Source: DATKLX01 sp035542155 (GTDB taxonomy: Bacteria > Chloroflexota > Anaerolineae > Anaerolineales > Anaerolineaceae). Taken from it: 22,862 bases of DNA. The stretch covers positions 1 to 22,862 of the forward strand of contig DATKLX010000131.1 of assembly GCA_035542155.1 (NCBI GenBank), read 5' to 3'. Below the pieces are notes generated by a model. That model was not told the DNA's origin. It did no database searches and saw nothing but the letters and a program-made list of their open reading frames with translations. A program made the position numbers and the translations under genes. Below are positions 1 to 6,378 of this stretch, one piece after another (position 1 is the stretch's first letter; each line of letters opens with the position of its first letter).

Positions 1-38
1 ATGAGCAAGGCCAGTAAAAGAGAGTGCCGTATCTTCAT
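1..38 (-). CDS. 5' end of a probably exported protein (partial)
   Basis: Only the beginning of this leftward gene is inside the window. From the ATG at 38-36 the reading is MKIRHSLLLALL, which has the form of a signal peptide or lipoprotein leader: a short basic start followed by a hydrophobic run. An alternative ATG at 48-46 in another frame would read MISDEDTALSFTGLAH to the edge. It has a slightly better placed purine stretch (GGGAAAG) but no recognisable protein character. I prefer the first because of its signal-peptide look. The function cannot be told from 12 codons. Confidence 0.45.
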   Translation of the reverse strand, partial: MKIRHSLLLALL

Positions 39-194
39 CAGAAATCATTCCGCTTTCCCACAGAGTGGGGTGAGTCCCGCGGCGAGTTCGGGTAACCTGA
101 TTATAGCCTTTTCGAAAGAATTAATCATGATCGTACCGTTAAAAAATTCTCCTTGCGGGTTAATAATTTAAACTCAGGCATAACCAGATCATAT

Positions 195-223
195 GTTCTA
201 TACCATTATACTGCGGTTGTCAA
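195..223 (-). promoter_or_regulatory. Candidate promoter of the leftward gene at the window edge
   Basis: On the minus strand a perfect -35 TTGACA (223-218) is followed after 17 bases by TAGAAC (200-195, four of six matches to TATAAT). A second TATAAT lies at 210-205, too close to this -35, and a third TATAAT sits at 105-100 without a good -35. The region 49-255 is AT-rich and holds no convincing gene. It contains the end of the phosphofructokinase unit and the leader of the edge gene. I saw no clear terminator for the phosphofructokinase unit. Confidence 0.45.
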
Positions 224-255
224 TGGCCCGTTTGTGATGAGGGTATACGGTTTCC

Positions 256-1530
256 TCAATGGTGGAGTAAATATTGGTAGCGGTCCTTGAATTCCTCGGC
301 AGACAGGTTTGTCAAAACGGCGAGGGTGTTGAGCAGCTCCAAATCGTTTAGGTGCTCAGGTTTCAGGCGGGTCATAAAATTATAGGCGGAACGGTAGCGG
401 AACGAATCTGTGTTGACCATGCGCACCTCGGTCCGCCCGGTCTCCGCGTCGATCATCTCATCATATGGGATTGGGATGATGTTGTTGCGCTGGATGGTGA
501 TAATAGCGTCGTTGCCGCCTTCGATCAGAAAATCGACGGCCGCCTCGCCCAGGTTGCGGGTGTACTCAATGTCAAAAGCGATCGGGGGCGCGCAGCGCAT
601 CTCGTAGCCAAGGATGTGTTTTACCAGCCGGATCCCATGTACCCCCAGGCGCCCCAACTCTTTCTCCAGCTCGTCTTTCAAGAGATCGAGAAAATTAACT
701 TCCGCCAGGCGGATATGCCCGTGTTCGTCGCGTTCCACGCCTTCCAGGATTTGCAGGTCTTCGCGGTCCAGGTTCTCCAGGATTCCTTCGGCAATCAAAG
801 CGATCCCGTACGACTTACCCTGGGAAAGGCGCAGCAGGATGGTTGTGACGAGGATGTCGATCACCTCGTGCAGGCGGACCACCCCACCCGGCCATTCCTC
901 CGGGATGAGGGTGATCGTCGCCGAGGCGCTTTTGCCGATTCCCAGGGCCAGGTGCCCGGCCTTGCGGCCCATACTGAGGACCAGGAACCAATGCTGGGCA
1001 GTGGCGGCGTCTTTTTTGAGGTTCATCACCAGGTTTGTGCCAACCTCGCGGGCTGTTTCATAACCGAAGGTGGGGATGTCGTCGGGGAGGGGCAGGTCGT
1101 TGTCGATGGTTTTGGGCACATGTACCGAGCGCAGGTCGAGGTGCATATTCACCTGAGCGTAGCGGGCGACGCGTGAGGCCGAGAAGGCAGTGTCATCTCC
1201 GCCGATCGAGACCAGGGCTGAAATGCCAGCCTCCGCCAGGGTCGCTGCGCAGGCGCGCAGGGCTTCTGGCGAGCGGGTCGGGTTAGCGCGGGAGGTTTTC
1301 AAGATTGAGCCGCCCTCTTCATAGATATAGGCAACCCGGTCTGGGGTCAGCGGTGCGCTGACCAGCCGGCCTTCCATCAGGAATCGAAACCCTTCGTAAA
1401 TGCCGACAACTTCGCAGTTGCAGCGGTGTGCTTCCAGGGTTACGGCGTGGATCACGCTGTTGATCCCCGGCGCGGGGCCTCCACCCACCAGGACTCCAAT
1501 GCGGTTGATCTTTGCTACATCAGCTTTCAT
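256..1530 (-). CDS. pfp: 6-phosphofructokinase, probably pyrophosphate-dependent
   Basis: This 424-residue protein belongs to the phosphofructokinase (PfkA) superfamily, which phosphorylates fructose 6-phosphate at C1 in cytoplasmic glycolysis. Visible motifs are GGGPAPG (residues 16-22, phosphoryl-donor loop), GGDDT (110-114), PKTIDND (139-145, catalytic Asp) and MGRKAGHLA (187-195). In this family a Gly in the GGDG position and a Gly before TIDND go with ATP, while Asp and Lys there go with pyrophosphate. This protein has Asp (GGDDT) and Lys (PKTIDND), so pyrophosphate is the likely donor and the reaction may be reversible. That is inferred from motifs only. The start is ATG at 1530, preceded by an AGGAG-type site. 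Its ATG shares one base with the stop of the upstream VOC gene (TAATG), so the two are probably translated together. The related ATP-dependent clades of the family are the main alternative. Confidence 0.85.
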   Translation of the reverse strand: MKADVAKINRIGVLVGGGPAPGINSVIHAVTLEAHRCNCEVVGIYEGFRFLMEGRLVSAPLTPDRVAYIYEEGGSILKTSRANPTRSPEALRACAATLAEAGISALVSIGGDDTAFSASRVARYAQVNMHLDLRSVHVPKTIDNDLPLPDDIPTFGYETAREVGTNLVMNLKKDAATAQHWFLVLSMGRKAGHLALGIGKSASATITLIPEEWPGGVVRLHEVIDILVTTILLRLSQGKSYGIALIAEGILENLDREDLQILEGVERDEHGHIRLAEVNFLDLLKDELEKELGRLGVHGIRLVKHILGYEMRCAPPIAFDIEYTRNLGEAAVDFLIEGGNDAIITIQRNNIIPIPYDEMIDAETGRTEVRMVNTDSFRYRSAYNFMTRLKPEHLNDLELLNTLAVLTNLSAEEFKDRYQYLLHH

Positions 1531-2414
1531 TAGAGAGCCTCTTTCTCCTGGCGCCCACGCTCTGCGTGGGCACTCATCTGTTGAACTGCGACGCGCAAAT
1601 CGCCGGAAAGGGGTAGCCAGGCAAGCAGAGTCCCGAACCAGACCGTAGGGTTGCTGAGCCCCAGATTGGGAGAGACCTCAGTGAGCTTACGGCAGGCGAG
1701 GACGAAGGCGCAGGGGGTCTCGCCGAGGCGGTCGAGGCGCTGCGCCAGCCAACCGTCCAGGTCGATGGGCTCGGCCAGGATGACAGGCTGCCCGGCAAAG
1801 CTGGCCAGGCGAGCGCCAAAGCCGGGCTGCTCCTCGATTTCCGGCTGCGGCCAGCCATACAGCTCTTCAAAGCGGCGAGCCGCCGCTGACAAAGAGCCGA
1901 CTCCTAAGACGACCTTGCGGATCCCTATCAGCCCGGCCTGTGCGACGGCGGGGGCCGGCTGGACGCGCAGCTCGCGCGGGGTGATGTCCTCGATGAGGAA
2001 GGGCAAGGTCGATCCCGGTTCCTTTTCGTCGGGGAAAGCCAGCTCCCACTCGATCCGTACACCGTCCGGGCGGAGGCGAGAAAGCATAAGCGGGCCGCGG
2101 ACAGGGATTCCCAGGCCGGCCAGCCGCCTGGCTTCTTCATCAATTCCTTTCGCCTGAATTGCCCAGGCGCAGGGTCCGGCGCTGGTGCGAATGGCCTGGT
2201 CCCACCAGGGGGAATTCTGCCCGGGCCGGAGGGTGGAGATGAGCTCAATATAGGAGCCATCCGGAAAACCGAGCACGGCCATGTGAGTGACGCCGTTGGA
2301 ATGCGCGCCGCCATAGACCGGGTTTAAACCCAGGCGGCGAAAGGACTCGACCAGCAGATCGAGATCGCGTGCGGCGAGGGTGGTGTGGTCGATAGAGAGA
2401 GGGATGGCGCTCAA
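1530..2414 (-). CDS. VOC / glyoxalase-like domain protein
   Basis: The 294-residue protein has the vicinal-oxygen-chelate look. An N-terminal module begins LSIDHTTLAARDLD, with His10 in the usual first metal-ligand position, further candidates His38 and His44, and Glu57 in a GSYIELIS strand. A second module starts near residue 165 (IRKVVLGVGSL) and ends near 235. It resembles the 'glyoxalase-like domain' proteins (PF13468 type) of unknown substrate. It is presumably cytoplasmic, since no signal peptide or membrane segment is seen. The only plausible start is TTG at 2414-2412, giving MSAIPLSIDHTTL, with no good Shine-Dalgarno sequence in front. It overlaps the phosphofructokinase start by one base, so the pair forms an operon. 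Nothing in the sequence fixes the substrate or shows a metabolic link with the kinase. Confidence 0.75.
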   Translation of the reverse strand: MSAIPLSIDHTTLAARDLDLLVESFRRLGLNPVYGGAHSNGVTHMAVLGFPDGSYIELISTLRPGQNSPWWDQAIRTSAGPCAWAIQAKGIDEEARRLAGLGIPVRGPLMLSRLRPDGVRIEWELAFPDEKEPGSTLPFLIEDITPRELRVQPAPAVAQAGLIGIRKVVLGVGSLSAAARRFEELYGWPQPEIEEQPGFGARLASFAGQPVILAEPIDLDGWLAQRLDRLGETPCAFVLACRKLTEVSPNLGLSNPTVWFGTLLAWLPLSGDLRVAVQQMSAHAERGRQEKEAL

Positions 2415-2422
2415 GGGTTGTT

Positions 2423-2431
2423 TGGTATAAT
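2423..2431 (+). promoter_or_regulatory. Extended -10 promoter of glyQS
   Basis: TGGTATAAT (2423-2431) is a perfect extended -10 element (TG, one base, TATAAT). There is no good -35 at 16-18 bases upstream, which is normal for extended -10 promoters. Transcription would start near 2438, so the glyQS start must lie downstream of that point. This excludes the upstream in-frame start at 2385 and makes the ATG at 2433 unlikely. On the other strand the same bases read ATTATACCA, so a leftward start for the VOC gene could share this spot. Confidence 0.6.
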
Positions 2432-2465
2432 CATGCCAATTCTGGATCTACGGAACGGAGATTGC

Positions 2466-5400
2466 ATGGCCCAACCCCTCGATTTTCAAACGATCATGAT
2501 GACGTTGCAGCATTACTGGGCGGAGCAGGGTTGCCTGATCTGGCAACCATATTATACCCAGGTCGGAGCGGGGACGAACAATCCGGCCACCATCCTGCGC
2601 GTGCTTGGCCCTGAACCCTGGAAGGTCGCCTATGTCGAGCCCTCTGTCCGCCCGGACGATGGGCGCTATGGCGAAAACCCCAACCGGCTGCAGATGCATT
2701 ACCAGTACCAGGTGATTCTCAAGCCCGACCCGGGCAACCCGCAGGAGCTGTACCTGCGCTCACTGCAGGCCCTCGGGATCGATCCGCGAAAGCACGACAT
2801 CCGCTTCGTCGAGGATAACTGGGAATCTCCGGCGCTGGGCGCCTGGGGGTTGGGTTGGGAAGTCTGGCTGGACGGCCAGGAGATCACCCAATTCACCTAT
2901 TTCCAGCAGGCGGGTGGGATCGTGCTCGACCCGGTCTCCGTGGAGCTGACCTACGGCCTGGAGCGGATCGCCATGGCACTGCAAGGGGTAAACCACTTCC
3001 GCGCTATCCAGTGGAGCCCGACCCGCACTTACGGAGATGTGAATCTCCAGGCGGAGCAGGAGCACAGCAAGTATTATTTCGAAGTTGCCAACGTGGACCG
3101 GCTGCGGGAGATGTACGCCGATTACGAGGCGGAGGCCAATTCCGCGCTGGAGAACAAGCTGGTGCTGCCGGCGCTGGATTATGTGCTGCGCTGCTCGCAT
3201 ACCTTCAATGTGCTGGACACGCGCGGCGCGATTGGGGTGACCGAGCGGCAGGTGCTCTTCGGCAAGATGCGCGACCTGACTCGCAGAGTCGCCGAGGCGT
3301 ACCTGGAGCAGCGCCAGCGGCTGGAGTTCCCCTGGCTGGATAAAAGAGAAGCTGCGCCACCGGCCATCGGCCGCCCTGAGATAGAACAAACCTCCACCCT
3401 GGCCGCTGCCTCGTCGAACCCGTTTTTACTGGAGATCGGCACCGAGGAGCTGCCCGCCGCCGACCTGGATTCGGCCCTGGCCCAGTTGCGCGAGAGCGTT
3501 CCCGCCTGGCTGAATGAGCTGCGCCTGGAGCATGGGGAAGTCAGCGTCCTGGGGACGCCGCGCCGCCTGGTGGTTTTTGTGGAGAACCTGGCCGGCCGGC
3601 AGGCTGACCGCACCACTTTAGTGAAAGGCCCGCCCGCGGAGCGCGCCTACGACACCAGCGGCCAGCCGACCAGGGCCGCCGAAGGGTTCGCGCGCGGCCG
3701 CGGTATCGCGGTGGACGATCTCCAGGTGCGCGAGATGGACGGCGGCCGCTACGTGACCGCGGAGGTGTTCGAGGCCGGGCGCCCCACGACCCAGGTCCTT
3801 TCCGAGGCCCTGCCCGGGCTGGCTGCCGGGATCCATTTCGATAAGTCGATGCGCTGGAACAGCTCCGGGGTGAGCTTCTCGCGGCCAGTGCGCTGGCTGC
3901 TCGCCCTGCTTGGCGAGCAGGTGGTGCCGTTCAGCTTCGCCGGGCTGCAGGCCGGGCGGGTCACCCGTGGCCTGCGCTTCCACGACCCGGAAGAGTTTTC
4001 GATTACCCGGCCGGACAATTACTTCTATGCGTTAAGACAACAGGGAATCCTCCTCGACCCGGAGCAGCGCAAGCAGGTGATCTGGAGCCAGGTCGCGAAG
4101 CTGATCGAGGAGGCCGGCGGCGAGGCGGTGGAAGACCCCGGGTTGCTGGCTGAAGTCAACCATTTAGTAGAGTCGCCAACCGCCCTGCGCGGCTCCTTCG
4201 AACCCGATTACCTGCGCCTTCCCTCCGACGTGCTCATCTCGGTGATGAAAAAGCACCAGCGTTATTTCCCGGTCAAGGGGAGAGACGGGCTGCTGTCTTT
4301 TTTTGTCGCCGTGCGCAACGGGGATGACCGCTACATCGACGTGGTCAGGGATGGGAACGAACAGGTGATCCGCGCCCGGTTTGCCGACGCTGCCTTCTTT
4401 ATTGGCGAGGACTTACGCCGCCCACTGGTCGAGTATGTCCCGAATCTGGCGACTCTGACCTTCCAGGTCAGGCTGGGCTCGATGCTGGACAAGACCCGGC
4501 GCATCACCCGCCTGGTAGAGGATCTCATTCCGATCTTCAAGCTCAACGAGGCCGACGCCGGGGTTGCCAGGCGAGCCGCCTGGCTGTGCAAAGCCGACCT
4601 GGCGACAAAAATGGTGGTCGAGATGACTTCGCTGCAGGGGATTATGGGCGCGTACTACGCTAGCCAGTCGGGTGAGTCTGAAGAAGTCGCCCAGGCGATC
4701 TTCGAGCACTACCTGCCGCGTTTCGCGGGGGATGCCAATCCGGCAAGCAAAGCCGGGCTGCTGGTCGGGGTAGCTGACCGGTTGGATACACTGGCGGGTT
4801 TGTTCGCCGCCGGTTTGGCGCCTACCGGGACCAAGGACCCCTATGCCCAACGCCGGGCGGCGCTCAGCCTGGTTCAGGAGTTGATTGGCTGGGACGTGGA
4901 CTTCGATCTGCGCGGAGGCCTGCAGATGGCGGCGGAAAAGCTGCCCATCCCGGCTTCGGAACAGATGCTGGCCGCGTGCCTCGACTTTATTGTTGGGCGG
5001 ATGCGGACCATGTTCCTCGACCAGGGGTTGCGTTACGATGTGGTCGACGCCGTGCTGGCTGCCCAGGGAGCCAACCCTGCCGGCGCGGGCCGGGGGGTGA
5101 AGGAACTCAGCCTGTGGGTGAGACGCCCCGATTGGGGGAGCATCCTGCCGGCGTACGCGCGCTGCGTGCGCATCACCCGCGATCAGAAAGAGCGCTTTGC
5201 CGTCAACCCGAGCGTTTTGGTCGATCCCGCAGAGACGATCCTCTACCAGGCCCTGGTCACCGCAGAAGCCTGTCCGCGGCGACCCGGATCGGTGGACGAT
5301 TTTCTGAACGCCTTCCTGCCGATGATTCCGGCGATCAACCTTTTCTTCGACGCGGTAATGGTCATGGATGAGGATGCGGTGCTGCGCGCCAACCGCCTGG

Positions 5401-5468
5401 GGCTGCTGCAGCGCATCGTGGCGCTGGCTAACGGGGCAGCGGATCTGAGCCAACTCGAGGGATTCTAG
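2466..5468 (+). CDS. glyQS: Glycyl-tRNA synthetase, alpha and beta subunits fused
   Basis: This 1000-residue enzyme charges tRNA-Gly with glycine using ATP in the cytoplasm. Residues 1 to about 293 are the alpha (GlyQ) catalytic unit, with YVEPSVRPDDGRYGENPNR near 57-74 and the class II motif 3 region VELTYGLERIAMAL near 159-172. A Pro/Ala/Ser-rich linker (about 294-317) leads to the beta (GlyS) unit, which opens NPFLLEIGTEELP (318-330) and carries KKHQRYFPV (595-603), the HD-like core TSLQGIMGAYYA (721-732) and GTKDPYAQRRAA (788-799). An anticodon-binding DALR-type domain occupies roughly the last 120 residues. Most bacteria encode the two subunits separately; a fusion is known in chlamydiae and some other lineages. 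The start at 2466 has GGAG five bases upstream, matches the usual GlyQ N-terminus and lies downstream of the promoter. It is divergent from the VOC-kinase operon and convergent with the gene at 5600. Confidence 0.97.
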   Translation: MAQPLDFQTIMMTLQHYWAEQGCLIWQPYYTQVGAGTNNPATILRVLGPEPWKVAYVEPSVRPDDGRYGENPNRLQMHYQYQVILKPDPGNPQELYLRSLQALGIDPRKHDIRFVEDNWESPALGAWGLGWEVWLDGQEITQFTYFQQAGGIVLDPVSVELTYGLERIAMALQGVNHFRAIQWSPTRTYGDVNLQAEQEHSKYYFEVANVDRLREMYADYEAEANSALENKLVLPALDYVLRCSHTFNVLDTRGAIGVTERQVLFGKMRDLTRRVAEAYLEQRQRLEFPWLDKREAAPPAIGRPEIEQTSTLAAASSNPFLLEIGTEELPAADLDSALAQLRESVPAWLNELRLEHGEVSVLGTPRRLVVFVENLAGRQADRTTLVKGPPAERAYDTSGQPTRAAEGFARGRGIAVDDLQVREMDGGRYVTAEVFEAGRPTTQVLSEALPGLAAGIHFDKSMRWNSSGVSFSRPVRWLLALLGEQVVPFSFAGLQAGRVTRGLRFHDPEEFSITRPDNYFYALRQQGILLDPEQRKQVIWSQVAKLIEEAGGEAVEDPGLLAEVNHLVESPTALRGSFEPDYLRLPSDVLISVMKKHQRYFPVKGRDGLLSFFVAVRNGDDRYIDVVRDGNEQVIRARFADAAFFIGEDLRRPLVEYVPNLATLTFQVRLGSMLDKTRRITRLVEDLIPIFKLNEADAGVARRAAWLCKADLATKMVVEMTSLQGIMGAYYASQSGESEEVAQAIFEHYLPRFAGDANPASKAGLLVGVADRLDTLAGLFAAGLAPTGTKDPYAQRRAALSLVQELIGWDVDFDLRGGLQMAAEKLPIPASEQMLAACLDFIVGRMRTMFLDQGLRYDVVDAVLAAQGANPAGAGRGVKELSLWVRRPDWGSILPAYARCVRITRDQKERFAVNPSVLVDPAETILYQALVTAEACPRRPGSVDDFLNAFLPMIPAINLFFDAVMVMDEDAVLRANRLGLLQRIVALANGAADLSQLEGF

Positions 5469-5509
5469 ATTGTAGATTTTTGATTGTGGATTGAAAAGAA
5501 ACGCAATCC
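5467..5509. repeat. Short AT-rich direct repeat after glyQS
   Basis: Two copies of GATTGTRGATT (5468-5478 and 5482-5492) have a 14-base period, the first starting on the glyQS stop codon. GGATTG (5488-5493) can pair with CAATCC (5504-5509) across ten bases. This is simple intergenic sequence of unknown role. Confidence 0.5.
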
Positions 5510-5527
5510 GAAAATCGAGAACCGAAG

Positions 5528-5579
5528 GGGCGCAGCGGTTTGAACCAGGGAACTGGTACTGTCGAAAGCCGCTGCGCCC
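5528..5579. terminator. Long GC hairpin between convergent genes
   Basis: An 11-base-pair perfect stem, GGGCGCAGCGG (5528-5538) with CCGCTGCGCCC (5569-5579), encloses a second hairpin ACCAG-GGAA-CTGGT (5544-5557) whose GGAA fits a GNRA tetraloop. It lies between the 3' ends of glyQS and the opposing gene at 5600-6202, so a shared transcription end is the likely role. Neither strand has a U-run after the stem, so it is not a classical intrinsic terminator. It could instead protect 3' ends or be a small structured RNA. Confidence 0.5.
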
Positions 5580-5599
5580 TGGCCTGTCTGAGAGAAGGA

Positions 5600-6202
5600 T
5601 TATCCTCTGGCTGATTCGACGGCCGCAGCCAGGGCGACAGCCAGATCGAGAAGATATACCAAAGTAGTGGGGTTCGTCAGGACACCCTGTTTTAATAGAT
5701 CGATTTGACCTTCTTCAAGGCGAACCTGCAGGGAGGGTGCATCGAGGAGCATCTGGCGCAGACCAGGGCTGGATAACAACCGGGCCACACCGGCTTGTGG
5801 ATTGCCACGGATCGTGAAGCGACGGTCCAGGGCGTCGTCGCCGGTCTGGAAATCATTCTTTCCCGCCGCTTTGGCGATTTTGCTGAATACTGTCTCGCTC
5901 GTCAGCCAGAAGCTCAGATCCCGGCCAGCGCGGAGGGGCAAGAGGATGTGGGTGTACGTGCTGGAGGTCCGCCCGGAGCGGAAGTTGAAGAATTCGAGAG
6001 TAAGGGGATAGGAGCGGTACTCACCGGAAAGGGACATCCCGCGGCCGAAGAAATTGCCCGGCGTGAAGGCCAACCCGGTGCTTTCACCCAGCGCGCTCCA
6101 GGCTCGTCTGTGGACCTTCACAACGATGATACGGACGACCAGAAGGAATGCAATCAGCCCGACGGTGAAGAACAGAAAAATGAGGTCGCTCGAGGAGATC
6201 AT
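5600..6202 (-). CDS. Small membrane-anchored protein of unknown function
   Basis: I do not recognise a named function. The 200-residue protein starts with a hydrophobic segment at about residues 6-28 (LIFLFFTVGLIAFLLVVRIIVV) followed by basic residues (KVHRR), so it is probably anchored by its N-terminus with the soluble part inside. The soluble part has strand-like stretches (SYPLTLEFFNFRSG) and a segment around 118-152 (TGDDALDRRFTIRGNP, then ARLLSSPGLRQMLL). That pattern occurs in several conserved hypothetical bacterial membrane proteins that lack an assigned role. The last 20 residues are again fairly hydrophobic. It is a single gene, convergent with glyQS and divergent from dnaG. The start ATG at 6202 has GGAG eight bases upstream, but a TATAAT only 12 bases upstream suggests that this site may not be transcribed. 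Confidence 0.7.
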   Translation of the reverse strand: MISSSDLIFLFFTVGLIAFLLVVRIIVVKVHRRAWSALGESTGLAFTPGNFFGRGMSLSGEYRSYPLTLEFFNFRSGRTSSTYTHILLPLRAGRDLSFWLTSETVFSKIAKAAGKNDFQTGDDALDRRFTIRGNPQAGVARLLSSPGLRQMLLDAPSLQVRLEEGQIDLLKQGVLTNPTTLVYLLDLAVALAAAVESARG

Positions 6203-6214
6203 AAGAGCTACTCC

Positions 6215-6220
6215 ATTATA
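6215..6220 (-). promoter_or_regulatory. -10 element very close to the start of the 5600-6202 gene
   Basis: A perfect TATAAT reads leftward at 6220-6215, 12 bases from the ATG. The best -35 is TTGGAA (6245-6240) with an over-long 19-base spacer. Transcription starting at the usual distance would leave a leader of only a few bases, so this mRNA may be almost leaderless. Confidence 0.4.
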
Positions 6221-6263
6221 TCGGAGATGTCCTTACAACTTCCAAACAGCTCTCTACCCAGGT

Positions 6264-6292
6264 TTGCAAAACCACCTGAGTGAGTCTATAAT
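6264..6292 (+). promoter_or_regulatory. Sigma-70 type promoter of dnaG-rpoD
   Basis: TTGCAA (6264-6269), a 17-base spacer and a perfect TATAAT (6287-6292) precede dnaG. Transcription would begin near 6299, giving a leader of about 80 bases. The leader contains the interrupted palindrome ACTGG-C-CCAGT (6321-6331) and the GC-rich motif at 6334-6347. Confidence 0.65.
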
Positions 6293-6333
6293 TCAGCTAC
6301 TCTCTGGTCCCCTGGACTGCACTGGCCCAGTAT

Positions 6334-6347
6334 GCCAGGACAGGCAG
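6334..6347. repeat. 14-base intergenic motif, copy 1
   Basis: GCCAGGACAGGCAG in the dnaG leader recurs exactly at 10195-10208 downstream of rpoD. Similar words lie on both sides: CTGCACTGG at 6317-6325 resembles CTGCACCTGG at 10142-10151, and AGCCAGGGAG at 6351-6360 resembles AGCCCAGGGAG at 10225-10235. This suggests two decayed copies of one element. Confidence 0.45.
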
Positions 6348-6354
6348 TTGAGCC

Positions 6355-6378
6355 AGGGAGAGGTTGGTTACCTGCTGA
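6355..6378 (+). promoter_or_regulatory. Ribosome-binding site of dnaG with a hairpin in the spacer
   Basis: The purine-rich AGGGAGAGG (6355-6363) ends 15 bases before the ATG, which is too far for a normal Shine-Dalgarno site. AGGT (6361-6364) can pair with ACCT (6370-6373). Folding would remove 13 bases and leave GGGAG five bases from the start codon. The stop TGA directly before the ATG excludes an earlier in-frame start. Confidence 0.4.

Noticed and set aside
352..1176. Long open frame opposite the phosphofructokinase gene
   Set aside because: It is antisense to a clearly conserved enzyme, has no family features and no ribosome-binding site. Such frames are common in GC-rich genes.
2385..2465. 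N-terminal extension of glyQS by 27 residues
   Set aside because: It begins upstream of the predicted promoter, has no homology to GlyQ, and the ATG at 2466 has a good ribosome-binding site.
4413..5453. 346-codon open frame antisense to glyQS
   Set aside because: It mirrors the beta subunit, is rich in Gln, His and Arg in a way typical of reversed coding sequence, and shows no domain.
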